Assembly: GCA_003158895.1 (NCBI GenBank)
Contig: PMLO01000113.1
Coordinates: 1-6,447 of the forward strand
Origin: Propionibacteriaceae bacterium
GTDB lineage: Bacteria > Actinomycetota > Actinomycetes > Propionibacteriales > Propionibacteriaceae
Length of the DNA: 6,447 nucleotides
Direction: 5' to 3'
Part shown: positions 1 through 4,883 of the stretch, piece after piece
Position numbering within the stretch: the first letter of the stretch is position 1
How the letters are laid out: every line of letters starts with the position of its first letter
The notes under the pieces: model-generated
Database searches by the model: none
What the model was told of the DNA's origin: nothing
Seen by the model: the letters and a program-made list of their open reading frames with translations, nothing else
Translations under genes and position numbers: made by a program

Positions 1-28
1 CGGGGAGCGTGAGGGGCGTCAAACACCG

Positions 29-40
29 ATCGAAAACGAT
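29..40. promoter_or_regulatory. Short inverted repeat upstream of the abiE pair
   Basis: ATCG-AAAA-CGAT is a 4-bp inverted repeat about 25 bases before the antitoxin start, and TACGCT at 40-45 could act as a -10 element. AbiEi antitoxins of the type IV family are known to repress their own operon by binding inverted repeats upstream. The arms here are very short, and a start from that -10 would leave almost no leader before the ribosome binding site, so this is only a candidate operator. Confidence 0.2.
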
Positions 41-51
41 ACGCTTGTGGC

Positions 52-60
52 AGGAGGTGA
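52..60 (+). promoter_or_regulatory. Ribosome binding site of abiEi
   Basis: AGGAGGTGA is a full 9-base complement to the 16S rRNA 3' end and ends five bases before the ATG at 66. It decides the start of abiEi against the in-frame upstream GTG at 9, which would put this site inside the coding region. Confidence 0.8.
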
Positions 61-65
61 GCGGG

Positions 66-629
66 ATGGCCACGGCACAGCAGCAGTTGTGGGAGATCGC
101 GATGGATCAGCACGGCTTCGTCACCACCGACGACGCGCGCGCCCTCGGCATCGCTGCGTACAACCTGCGCTTCCTTGCTCAGCGGGGCACGCTGCGCCGG
201 GAGGCTCACGGCGTCTACCGCTTCGCGCGCTTCCCGGCGAGCAACGCCGACGACTACATGCAGGCGGTGTTGTGGACCGGGCAGCCCGCGGCGGCACTTT
301 CTCACGAGACCGCACTCGACCTCCTCGAGCTCGCGGACGTGAACCCTGATCGCGTCCACGTCACCGTGCCGGTTGGTGCCCGGGTGCGGCGTCGGGGCGG
401 TGAACGCATCGCCGTGCACGAGGAGAACCTGCGGGCTGAGGCCGTCGGCTGGTGGCAGGGCATCCGCTGCGTCAGCGAGTTGAAGGCGATCAGCCAGGTG
501 ATTGACGCGGGCGCCACGCAGGTGCACCTAGTCCGTCAGGCTGTGGAGGCAGCACGGGCCCGAGGCGCGATCACTGCCGATCAGGAAGCCGAGCTTCTGC
601 AACAGCTGGTGATGCACCTTGCCCGGTGA
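66..629 (+). CDS. abiEi: AbiEi-family type IV antitoxin / transcriptional regulator
   Basis: Predicted antitoxin of 187 residues. Residues 1-55 form a winged-helix-like DNA-binding region, with the family's typical run through 'GFVTTDDARALGI', 'LRFLAQRGTLRRE' and 'GVYRF' (wing). Residues 60-187 form the C-terminal antitoxin region, including 'AALSHETALDLLELAD' (77-91) and 'VHVTVP' (97-102). In known AbiE systems this protein represses its own operon and counters the AbiEii toxin without binding it stably, which defines type IV. The toxin gene overlaps its 3' end by 11 bases, so the two are surely co-transcribed. The start at 66 is chosen because of the excellent ribosome binding site at 52-60. 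A stand-alone AbiEi-like regulator is possible in principle, but the partner next door makes the pair the better reading. Confidence 0.82.
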   Translation: MATAQQQLWEIAMDQHGFVTTDDARALGIAAYNLRFLAQRGTLRREAHGVYRFARFPASNADDYMQAVLWTGQPAAALSHETALDLLELADVNPDRVHVTVPVGARVRRRGGERIAVHEENLRAEAVGWWQGIRCVSELKAISQVIDAGATQVHLVRQAVEAARARGAITADQEAELLQQLVMHLAR

Positions 630-1542
630 TCCGTTTGCTGACCTGCCCGAGAAGGACCGCTTTCCCAAGAGCGCCCGCATCCTCGACGGGTGGGTGCGTG
701 ACGCGCAGAAGCTGGTCGGCTCGCGTGGTGAGAGAGTCGGCTGGATCCTCGCATCCACGATCGTCACGGCCGCCCTGCAACGTGAGCTTCGCGATGGCAC
801 TCCGGTGTTCCTGCTGAAGGGCGGCGCTTTTATCGAACGCGCTCTCGACCTGAAGGCGCGCGCCACCAAGGATCTTGACACGCTCTACCGCGGCTTTGAA
901 GCGGACCTCGCCGACCACATCGACCGTGCGCTCGCGCAGCCATGGGGCGAGATCACGTTCTCGCGCACGCCTATCGAGGTCATCGACAAGGCGAAGCGGG
1001 TCGTCAAGCCGCGCCGGTTCAAGGTGCAGCTCGACATCCGAGGCGTGCGCTGGCGTTCGATCCAGGTGGAGGCCTCGTTCGCCGAGGGATCCAGCGGCCA
1101 TCACACCGGCTCGTTGCCTGCGCCGAGCACTGGCTTCTTCGGGATTGACCGTCCCGACGAGATCGTCACGATCGCGATGGGCTATCAGATCGCGCAGAAG
1201 CTCCATGCCTGCACCGACCCCGACGAGGCGCCGGAGTTCATCAATGACCGTGTCCGCGACATCGTGGACCTGCTGTTAATCCGTGACGCGTTCTATCCGC
1301 AGGCCTCCGACCTCACGAACGTCCGCGCTGCGTGCGAGGACGTCTTCGCCTCACGCGCCGGTGAAGCCGTGCAGCTTGGACACGAGCCGCGGCACTGGCC
1401 GCCGGTCGTCGTCGCGAACGACGTTTGGCGTGCCACCTGGCACATCCCCGCCGGCCAGGTCGGCTTGGAGCTCACCCTCGACGAGGCGATCGCCGAAGTG
1501 AACGCCTGGATCCACGAGTTCGCGAGTCAGAACCGACGTTGA
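619..1542 (+). CDS. abiEii: AbiEii-family nucleotidyltransferase toxin
   Basis: Predicted toxin of 307 residues, a DUF1814/AbiEii-type nucleotidyltransferase. The visible motifs follow the family order: KGGAFIE (67-73) for the nucleotidyltransferase GG motif, TKDLD (83-87) for the metal-binding D-x-D, YQIAQKLHA (189-197) with the conserved lysine, and RVRDIVDLL (211-219) with the conserved aspartates. Studied AbiEii proteins bind GTP, stop growth reversibly and can abort phage infection; some related toxins add nucleotides to tRNA ends. Which target applies here cannot be read from sequence. Translation most likely begins at TTG 619: a stop codon at 610-612 closes the frame upstream, and GGTGA at 608-612 sits six bases before it, inside abiEi, suggesting translational coupling. 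A GTG at 694 is a less likely start. The frame is intact and no key motif is missing. Confidence 0.82.
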   Translation: MPGDPFADLPEKDRFPKSARILDGWVRDAQKLVGSRGERVGWILASTIVTAALQRELRDGTPVFLLKGGAFIERALDLKARATKDLDTLYRGFEADLADHIDRALAQPWGEITFSRTPIEVIDKAKRVVKPRRFKVQLDIRGVRWRSIQVEASFAEGSSGHHTGSLPAPSTGFFGIDRPDEIVTIAMGYQIAQKLHACTDPDEAPEFINDRVRDIVDLLLIRDAFYPQASDLTNVRAACEDVFASRAGEAVQLGHEPRHWPPVVVANDVWRATWHIPAGQVGLELTLDEAIAEVNAWIHEFASQNRR

Positions 1543-1613
1543 CGCCTCCCCGCGGCTGGCGGATTGTTCGACGCCCCACGGAGCCTCAAGGCACTCGCGC
1601 GCATAGGTGTCGC

Positions 1614-1630
1614 GGGCGGGTCGCCCGTCC
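1614..1630. terminator. Weak hairpin between convergent abiEii and integrase genes
   Basis: The 98 bases between the two convergent stop codons hold one short GC hairpin: seven pairs including one G-U, with a TCG loop. There is no T-run on either side, so it is at best a poor terminator. I see nothing else in this gap. Confidence 0.2.
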
Positions 1631-1640
1631 GATGGGCTGG

Positions 1641-2819
1641 TCAGGGCGTCGAGGGCTTCTGGTCGGGATTTGTCGGGGGTGAGACTTGGCCCCACTGGTC
1701 GTCGAGGCGGTTGGCGATGGCCTGCATGCGCTCAGCGCCAGCGGCTTGGTAGATCATCGCGACCGTTGGAGTCGTGTGTCCGAGCATCTCCATGAGCTCT
1801 CGCACCGTGGCGCCCTGCTGGGCGGCGAGCGTGGCGGCCGTCTTGCGCAGGTCGTGGATGCGCAAAGTGGGCCGGTCGATCGCGTCGCGTGCCTTGAGGT
1901 GCGCCTTGCGCAGGAAGGAGTCGTGCAGCGGCGAGTGCCCGTCTCGCGCGACGAACAACAGCTCGTCTGCGGAGCGGCCCTTCGTCGCGTTCGCGAGGTC
2001 AGGCCGCAGGCTCGCCGGTGCATAGACGGTCCGGATACCGGCGGCGGTCTTCGGGTCGGAGATGATCGACTTCCCGGCGACGCGGTAGATCCCCTGCCGC
2101 ACGGTGATCGCGCCGGTGACCGGGTTCACATCTTTAAGCCGGAGTGCGCGCACCTCACCGGAGCGCAGCCCGCACAGCGCGGCCAGCATCAGTGGCAGCC
2201 GATGGTCCCGGTCGAGCGCCTCGTAGTAGGCGCGCAGCTCCGGCATGGAGAGCGCCTCGGCTCTATGTATGGGGGAGGGTTTGCCGGCGGCGCCCCGGAC
2301 GGTGCAGGGGTTCGCCTCGATAAGCCGCTCGGTCACAGCCTCCGACATGACCGATCGCAGCAGGTTGTAGGCGTTCGCGGTTTGAGTGGGGTGCTTGTGC
2401 GCACTGGAGGCGCGGTGCCAGTCGCGGACGTGTCGCTCCGTGATCGTGCGGAGGTCCTTGTCCTTCAGCGGCTGGAGCTCGCTGTCGACCAGGGTGCGGT
2501 ACAGGTGGGCAGTTGAGGCCTTCAACGGGTGGATGGGGCGGTTCTCGCGGGCTGTGATCACCGCCTCGGCGTAGGCGCCAAGGGTGTACTTCGCGGCGGG
2601 GTCGGCGGCCGGGTCGTCGTCGTCGGGATCCCAGATCCCAAGGGTGATCTTGCGCAGGTTCGTGTCCAGCCACGCCTCGGCCGCGCCCAGGGTGGGGAAC
2701 GTCCCCACGGCCCGGTGCAGCTCTCCGTCGGGACCGACGTAGCGAGCGCGGTAGCGGACCGGCTTGCCGGGGATTGTGGACGGTCGCCTCTCGACCTGTC
2801 CGAACTTGCGGCGGACCAC
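1641..2819 (-). CDS. int: Site-specific tyrosine recombinase (integrase)
   Basis: Integrase of 392 residues that would cut and rejoin the element's att site with the tRNA-Pro target. Residues 1-60 resemble the N-terminal arm-binding domain of actinophage integrases (RRKFGQVERR, then RYRARYVGPDG). Residues 75-175 are the SAM-like core-binding domain. The catalytic domain (about 190-375) shows all key residues: Arg219 in GLRSGE, Lys257 in DPKTAAGIR, His322 and Arg325 in HDLRKTAA, His348 in LGH and the nucleophile Tyr357 in MIYQAA. The open frame continues upstream to 3032, but that part reads through the tRNA. ATG at 2885 overlaps a good -10 box, and the 22 codons from 2885 to 2820 have only about 45% G/C at third positions, against over 80% just after GTG 2819. 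I therefore prefer GTG 2819, with CAGG ten bases upstream. The stop is certain; the start is not. Confidence 0.85.
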   Translation of the reverse strand: MVRRKFGQVERRPSTIPGKPVRYRARYVGPDGELHRAVGTFPTLGAAEAWLDTNLRKITLGIWDPDDDDPAADPAAKYTLGAYAEAVITARENRPIHPLKASTAHLYRTLVDSELQPLKDKDLRTITERHVRDWHRASSAHKHPTQTANAYNLLRSVMSEAVTERLIEANPCTVRGAAGKPSPIHRAEALSMPELRAYYEALDRDHRLPLMLAALCGLRSGEVRALRLKDVNPVTGAITVRQGIYRVAGKSIISDPKTAAGIRTVYAPASLRPDLANATKGRSADELLFVARDGHSPLHDSFLRKAHLKARDAIDRPTLRIHDLRKTAATLAAQQGATVRELMEMLGHTTPTVAMIYQAAGAERMQAIANRLDDQWGQVSPPTNPDQKPSTP

Positions 2820-2843
2820 AGGTTTTTTACCTGCCTTCCCCGA

Positions 2844-2864
2844 TTTGGGAGTAACTTTGGGAGT
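2844..2864. repeat. Tandem 9-bp direct repeat, candidate integrase arm-type sites
   Basis: TTTGGGAGT occurs at 2844-2852 and again at 2856-2864, a period of 12 bases. Pairs of short direct repeats at this spacing between attP and int are typical arm-type binding sites of lambda- and L5-like integrases. The second copy, read as CTTTGGGAG (2855-2863), also matches the anticodon loop of the neighbouring tRNA-Pro in inverted orientation (3008-3016). The role is inferred; the repeat itself is exact. Confidence 0.4.
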
Positions 2865-2883
2865 TCGGAGCAATCTCAGGTGC

Positions 2884-2913
2884 ATCCTACGCGCGTGACG
2901 TGGACTCTGGAAA
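2884..2913 (-). promoter_or_regulatory. Candidate promoter of the integrase gene
   Basis: On the - strand TTTCCA (2913-2908) and TAGGAT (2889-2884) make a -35/-10 pair with an 18-base spacer, each matching the sigma-70 consensus at four of six positions. Transcription would start near 2877, giving a leader of about 58 bases before GTG 2819. The -10 box contains the AT of the alternative ATG start at 2885, which argues against that start. Confidence 0.45.
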
Positions 2914-2922
2914 CGAACAAGA

Positions 2923-2962
2923 CCCCCTGTCAGGACCAGTCCATTTGCGGTCTGACAAGGGG
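2923..2962 (-). terminator. Strong imperfect hairpin just after tRNA-Pro
   Basis: Arms 2923-2937 and 2949-2962 pair over 14 positions with one bulged base and one G-U, around an 11-base loop. On the - strand it begins 11 bases after the tRNA 3' end and is followed by TCTTGTTCGTTT, so it can serve as a Rho-independent terminator of the tRNA. It also lies in the gap between the tRNA target and int, so it may be element DNA with a role in the attachment site. Confidence 0.5.
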
Positions 2963-2973
2963 TTATGCTGTTG

Positions 2974-3016
2974 TCGGGGCGACAGGACTCGAACCTGCGG
3001 TCTCCTGCTCCCAAAG
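2974..3016 (-). other. Candidate attachment site (element-chromosome junction) in tRNA-Pro
   Basis: Integrases of this kind usually cross over within the stretch from the anticodon loop to the 3' end of the tRNA, and int lies next to that end. The span given is the tRNA 3' half, from the anticodon loop to the discriminator base. The precise core cannot be set without the second att copy or an empty-site genome. Confidence 0.45.
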
Positions 3017-3046
3017 CAGGCGCGCTAGCCACTACGCTACGCCCCG
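2974..3046 (-). tRNA. tRNA-Pro (anticodon UGG)
   Basis: A full cloverleaf of 73 bases folds on the - strand. The acceptor arms CGGGGCG and CGCCCCG pair perfectly, with the C1-G72 pair typical of bacterial tRNA-Pro and discriminator A. The anticodon stem CCTGC/GCAGG encloses the loop TTTGGGA, so the anticodon is UGG. The T arm GCAGG/CCTGT with loop TTCGAGT is normal apart from a terminal G-U. CCA is not encoded. The gene diverges from tig and its 3' end faces the integrase, so its 3' half is the likely integration target. The gene is intact, as expected when the element restores the tRNA. Confidence 0.97.
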
Positions 3047-3048
3047 CT

Positions 3049-3063
3049 CGCGGTACTACCGCG
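3049..3063. repeat. Perfect palindrome in the tRNA-Pro leader
   Basis: CGCGGTA-C-TACCGCG is a perfect 7-bp inverted repeat ending two bases before the mature tRNA 5' end. In RNA its one-base spacer forces the inner pairs open, leaving about five pairs. It could be a leader hairpin near the RNase P cut site or a protein-binding site in the shared tRNA/tig spacer. Confidence 0.4.
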
Positions 3064-3072
3064 GGCTGCGCC

Positions 3073-3102
3073 AGCCTACTCTGGCCCGACGGGGGCTGTC
3101 GC
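3073..3102 (-). promoter_or_regulatory. Candidate promoter of tRNA-Pro
   Basis: On the - strand GCGACA (3102-3097) and TAGGCT (3078-3073) form a -35/-10 pair with an 18-base spacer. Transcription would begin around 3066, about 20 bases before the mature tRNA end. The -35 keeps the GACA half of the consensus. Confidence 0.38.
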
Positions 3103-3135
3103 CCTGGAGGCCGCCGACCGGTCGGGTGAGCGGGA

Positions 3136-3165
3136 TTCGTCGGGCAGGTAGGTACGGGATAGCAT
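3136..3165 (+). promoter_or_regulatory. Candidate promoter of tig
   Basis: TAGCAT at 3160-3165 is a plausible -10, with TTCGTC at 3136-3141 as a poor -35 at 18 bases. A start near 3172 would give a leader of about 60 bases. A 7-bp inverted repeat (GTACGGG 3152-3158 and CCCGTAC 3210-3216) brackets most of this leader. Confidence 0.3.
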
Positions 3166-3223
3166 GGCTGGCGCGTCAGCGCGGCCGATCCTCGTTGCCG
3201 CGCACCGAACCCGTACGTCCGTC

Positions 3224-3228
3224 AGGAG
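3224..3228 (+). promoter_or_regulatory. Ribosome binding site of tig
   Basis: AGGAG ends six bases before the TTG at 3235 and supports that non-ATG start, which also gives the N-terminus expected for trigger factor. Confidence 0.75.
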
Positions 3229-3234
3229 TGACCC

Positions 3235-4719
3235 TTGCCCAGCACCGTCGAGCAGCTGAGCCCCACTCGGGTGAAGCTCACCATCGAGATCCCCTTCGCG
3301 GATCTCAAGCCGGCCATCGACAAGGCCTACGCCCAGATCGGCTCGCAGATCACCGTTCCGGGCTTCCGCAAGGGCAAGGTGCCGGCTGCCGTCATCAACC
3401 AGCGCGTCGGTCGCGGCGCAGTGCTGCAGGACGCGATCAATGAGGCGATCCCGCAGGCATACGCCGCCGCTGTCGCTGAGCACAAGCTCACACCTCTCGC
3501 GCAGCCGGAGATCGATATCAGCAAGCTCGAGGACAACGACCTCGTCGAGCTCGTCGCCGAGGTGGATGTACGCCCTGACTTCGACCTCCCCGACTTCACC
3601 CTCGTCAACGTGTCGGTCGACAACATCGCAGACACCGCCCCGATCATCGAGGAGCGCACGGACCTGCTCCGCCAGCGCTTCGCCACGACCACCGACGTCG
3701 AGCGCGCGGCGGAGGACGGCGACCTCGTCGTTCTCGACCTCGAGGGCTCGAACGACGGTGCGCCGCTGGAGGAGGCGAGCGCCCAGGGCATCTCGTACAT
3801 CCTGGGTTCCGGCGGCATGCTCGATGGTCTCGACGAGGCCGTCACCGGGCTCAGCGCGGGCGACACCACGACGTTCACCTCGACGCTGGTCGGCGGTGCG
3901 CTGCTCGGTCAGGTGGCCGACATCACGGTGACCGTGAGCAAGGTGTCCTCGCGTGAGCTCCCCGAGCTCACCGACGACTTCGCCCAGCTCGTCAGCGAGT
4001 TCGACACTCTCGCCGAGATGCAGGCGGACCTCGCCGACGGTGCAGTGCGTCAGGCCCGCCTCGAGCAGGCCGGCAGCGCTCGCGACAAGGTGCTCGAGGC
4101 CCTGCTCGACCTCACGAGCTTCGAGCTGCCGGAGAGCCTCGTCCTGGCCGAGAAGGCAGCCCGCAGGAACCAGATCAACGGTCAGCTGCGTCAGGCCGGG
4201 CTCACGATCGAGTCGTACCTGGACGGCAACGAGGCAGAGACCGCCCAGACCCCGGAGGAGTTCTGGGAGAACGTCGACGCCTCATCCGAGAAGTCGCTCA
4301 AGGCCCAGGTGCTCCTCGACAAGGTCGCCGACGAGCGCGAGATCCAGGTCGACAACCAAGAGTTGACGATGCTGATCTACCGCAAGGCGCAGGAGAACGG
4401 CACCACACCCGAGCAGGAGCTCTCGCACATGCAGGAGCACGACCACATGGGCGAGTGGGTCGGTGAGATCCGTCGCGGCAAGGCCCTTGGCCTGATCGTC
4501 GCCGGCGCGACCATCACCGACGCGGACGGCAACGCGATCGACCTTGCGCATCTCAACGCCGACGGTACGTTCAACGAGGTCGAGGCCGACGAGCCCGCGG
4601 CCGAGGAAGTGGCCGACGAGTTGCCGAAGGCGAAGCGGAAGAAGGCGCCCGCGCCCAGCTTCGACGAAGCCGCCGCCGCCACGAAGGCGAAGAAGGAAAC
4701 GCCGGAGGACGAGGCGTAG
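3235..4719 (+). CDS. tig: Trigger factor, ribosome-bound chaperone and prolyl isomerase
   Basis: Trigger factor of 494 residues, which docks at the ribosomal exit tunnel, shields nascent chains and can isomerise proline bonds. The N-terminal ribosome-binding domain (about 1-115) has the signature GFRKGKVP at 43-50. The FKBP-like isomerase domain follows (about 155-240, from DGDLVVLDLEG to LGQVADITVTVSKV). The helical C-terminal chaperone domain spans about 245-430. After it comes a tail (about 445-494), first acidic and then rich in Lys, Ala and Pro, as in other actinobacteria; this makes the protein longer than the E. coli one (432). The start is TTG with a ribosome binding site at 3224-3228; no better start is near. 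A strong hairpin follows the stop, so tig is probably its own transcript apart from clpP1. Confidence 0.97.
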   Translation: MPSTVEQLSPTRVKLTIEIPFADLKPAIDKAYAQIGSQITVPGFRKGKVPAAVINQRVGRGAVLQDAINEAIPQAYAAAVAEHKLTPLAQPEIDISKLEDNDLVELVAEVDVRPDFDLPDFTLVNVSVDNIADTAPIIEERTDLLRQRFATTTDVERAAEDGDLVVLDLEGSNDGAPLEEASAQGISYILGSGGMLDGLDEAVTGLSAGDTTTFTSTLVGGALLGQVADITVTVSKVSSRELPELTDDFAQLVSEFDTLAEMQADLADGAVRQARLEQAGSARDKVLEALLDLTSFELPESLVLAEKAARRNQINGQLRQAGLTIESYLDGNEAETAQTPEEFWENVDASSEKSLKAQVLLDKVADEREIQVDNQELTMLIYRKAQENGTTPEQELSHMQEHDHMGEWVGEIRRGKALGLIVAGATITDADGNAIDLAHLNADGTFNEVEADEPAAEEVADELPKAKRKKAPAPSFDEAAAATKAKKETPEDEA

Positions 4720-4735
4720 AAGCCCCTCGACGAAC

Positions 4736-4771
4736 GAAGTCCCCGCACCTGTCGCCAGGTCCGGGGACTTC
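4736..4771 (+). terminator. Rho-independent terminator of tig
   Basis: Sixteen bases after the tig stop, GAAGTCCCCG pairs perfectly with CGGGGACTTC. Past one C-C mismatch a further five pairs (ACCTG/CAGGT) close a TCGC loop. The stem is followed by ATCGTTTCC, a short T-containing stretch. It separates tig from the clpP operon. Confidence 0.8.
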
Positions 4772-4776
4772 ATCGT

Positions 4777-4791
4777 TTCCGGGTCCCGGAA
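4777..4791. repeat. Perfect palindrome downstream of the tig terminator
   Basis: TTCCGGG-T-CCCGGAA is a 7-bp perfect inverted repeat with one central base, starting six bases after the terminator stem. It may be a second terminator element or a binding site in the clpP1 upstream region. I do not recognise it as a known operator. Confidence 0.35.
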
Positions 4792-4818
4792 CGCCGTGGC
4801 TGCGCGTTCGCGCTGGTG

Positions 4819-4832
4819 CGCCGTCAGCGAAC
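4819..4832 (-). promoter_or_regulatory. ClgR-like operator upstream of clpP1
   Basis: On the - strand the sequence reads GTTCGC-TGACG-GCG, an exact fit to the GTTCGC-N5-GCG pattern described for ClgR, the activator of clp and lon genes in Streptomyces. A second GTTCGC lies on the + strand at 4806-4811, followed by GCG one base too far, so together the two form a wider inverted repeat (GTTCGC and GCGAAC, 15 bases apart). The site is about 50 bases before the clpP1 start, a fitting place for an activator. The clgR gene is not in the window. Confidence 0.55.
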
Positions 4833-4870
4833 AGAGCCTCATGTTCCTCAGTTCTGTCGGTCGGACCCGG

Positions 4871-4876
4871 TAGGTT
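4871..4876 (+). promoter_or_regulatory. Candidate -10 box of the clpP operon
   Basis: TAGGTT fits the TANNNT pattern and lies seven bases before GTG 4884. No good -35 is seen at 16-19 bases, which would suit activation by ClgR from the site at 4819-4832. If it is real, the transcript would start at or next to the GTG codon and be leaderless. The same bases could instead be a weak ribosome binding site (GGTAGG, 4869-4874). Confidence 0.3.
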
Positions 4877-4883
4877 CTTGTGC

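Larger units (their letters stand above)
1..3016. mobile_element. One end of an integrative element inserted at tRNA-Pro
   Basis: A tyrosine integrase gene lies beside the 3' end of a tRNA gene and reads away from it, and the same side carries a toxin-antitoxin pair often found on mobile DNA. The other side of the tRNA is the conserved tig-clpP1-clpP2-clpX block. This layout is typical of integrative elements and prophages that use a tRNA 3' half as attB. The exact junction is unknown; the right limit given is the anticodon loop, the farthest point the shared core would normally reach. The left limit is the window edge, since I see no second copy of the tRNA 3' half here. No excisionase, relaxase or phage structural gene is visible, so the class of element cannot be told. 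Confidence 0.6.

Noticed and set aside
425..434. GAACCTGCGG, a 10-base match to the tRNA-Pro T arm region (2991-3000), as a possible second att site
   Set aside because: It lies inside abiEi, encodes ordinary residues of that protein, and the match stops at 10 bases with unlike flanks; att cores in tRNA genes are longer and reach the tRNA 3' end.
571..1206. - strand open frame of 211 codons opposite abiEi/abiEii
   Set aside because: It is antisense to abiEii, whose motifs and overlap with abiEi are clear; no start signal or recognisable domain.
1686..2516. Long + strand open frame of 276 codons opposite the integrase
   Set aside because: It is antisense to a well-supported integrase with all catalytic residues; GC-rich third positions create such shadows, and its protein looks like no family.
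2820..3032. N-terminal extension of the integrase frame upstream of 2819
   Set aside because: It reads through the tRNA-Pro antisense-free strand and its terminator hairpin; the residues such as GDRRFESCRP are a translated tRNA T arm, and the part below 2885 has non-coding third-position use.
2529..3443. + strand open frame of 304 codons spanning the integrase 5' end, the tRNA and the tig start
   Set aside because: It crosses a tRNA and runs out of frame into tig; no ribosome binding site or protein family supports it.
3327..3878. - strand open frame of 183 codons rich in Ser and Arg, opposite tig
   Set aside because: The Ser/Arg-rich composition is the typical product of reading GC-rich coding DNA in the wrong frame; tig is certain.
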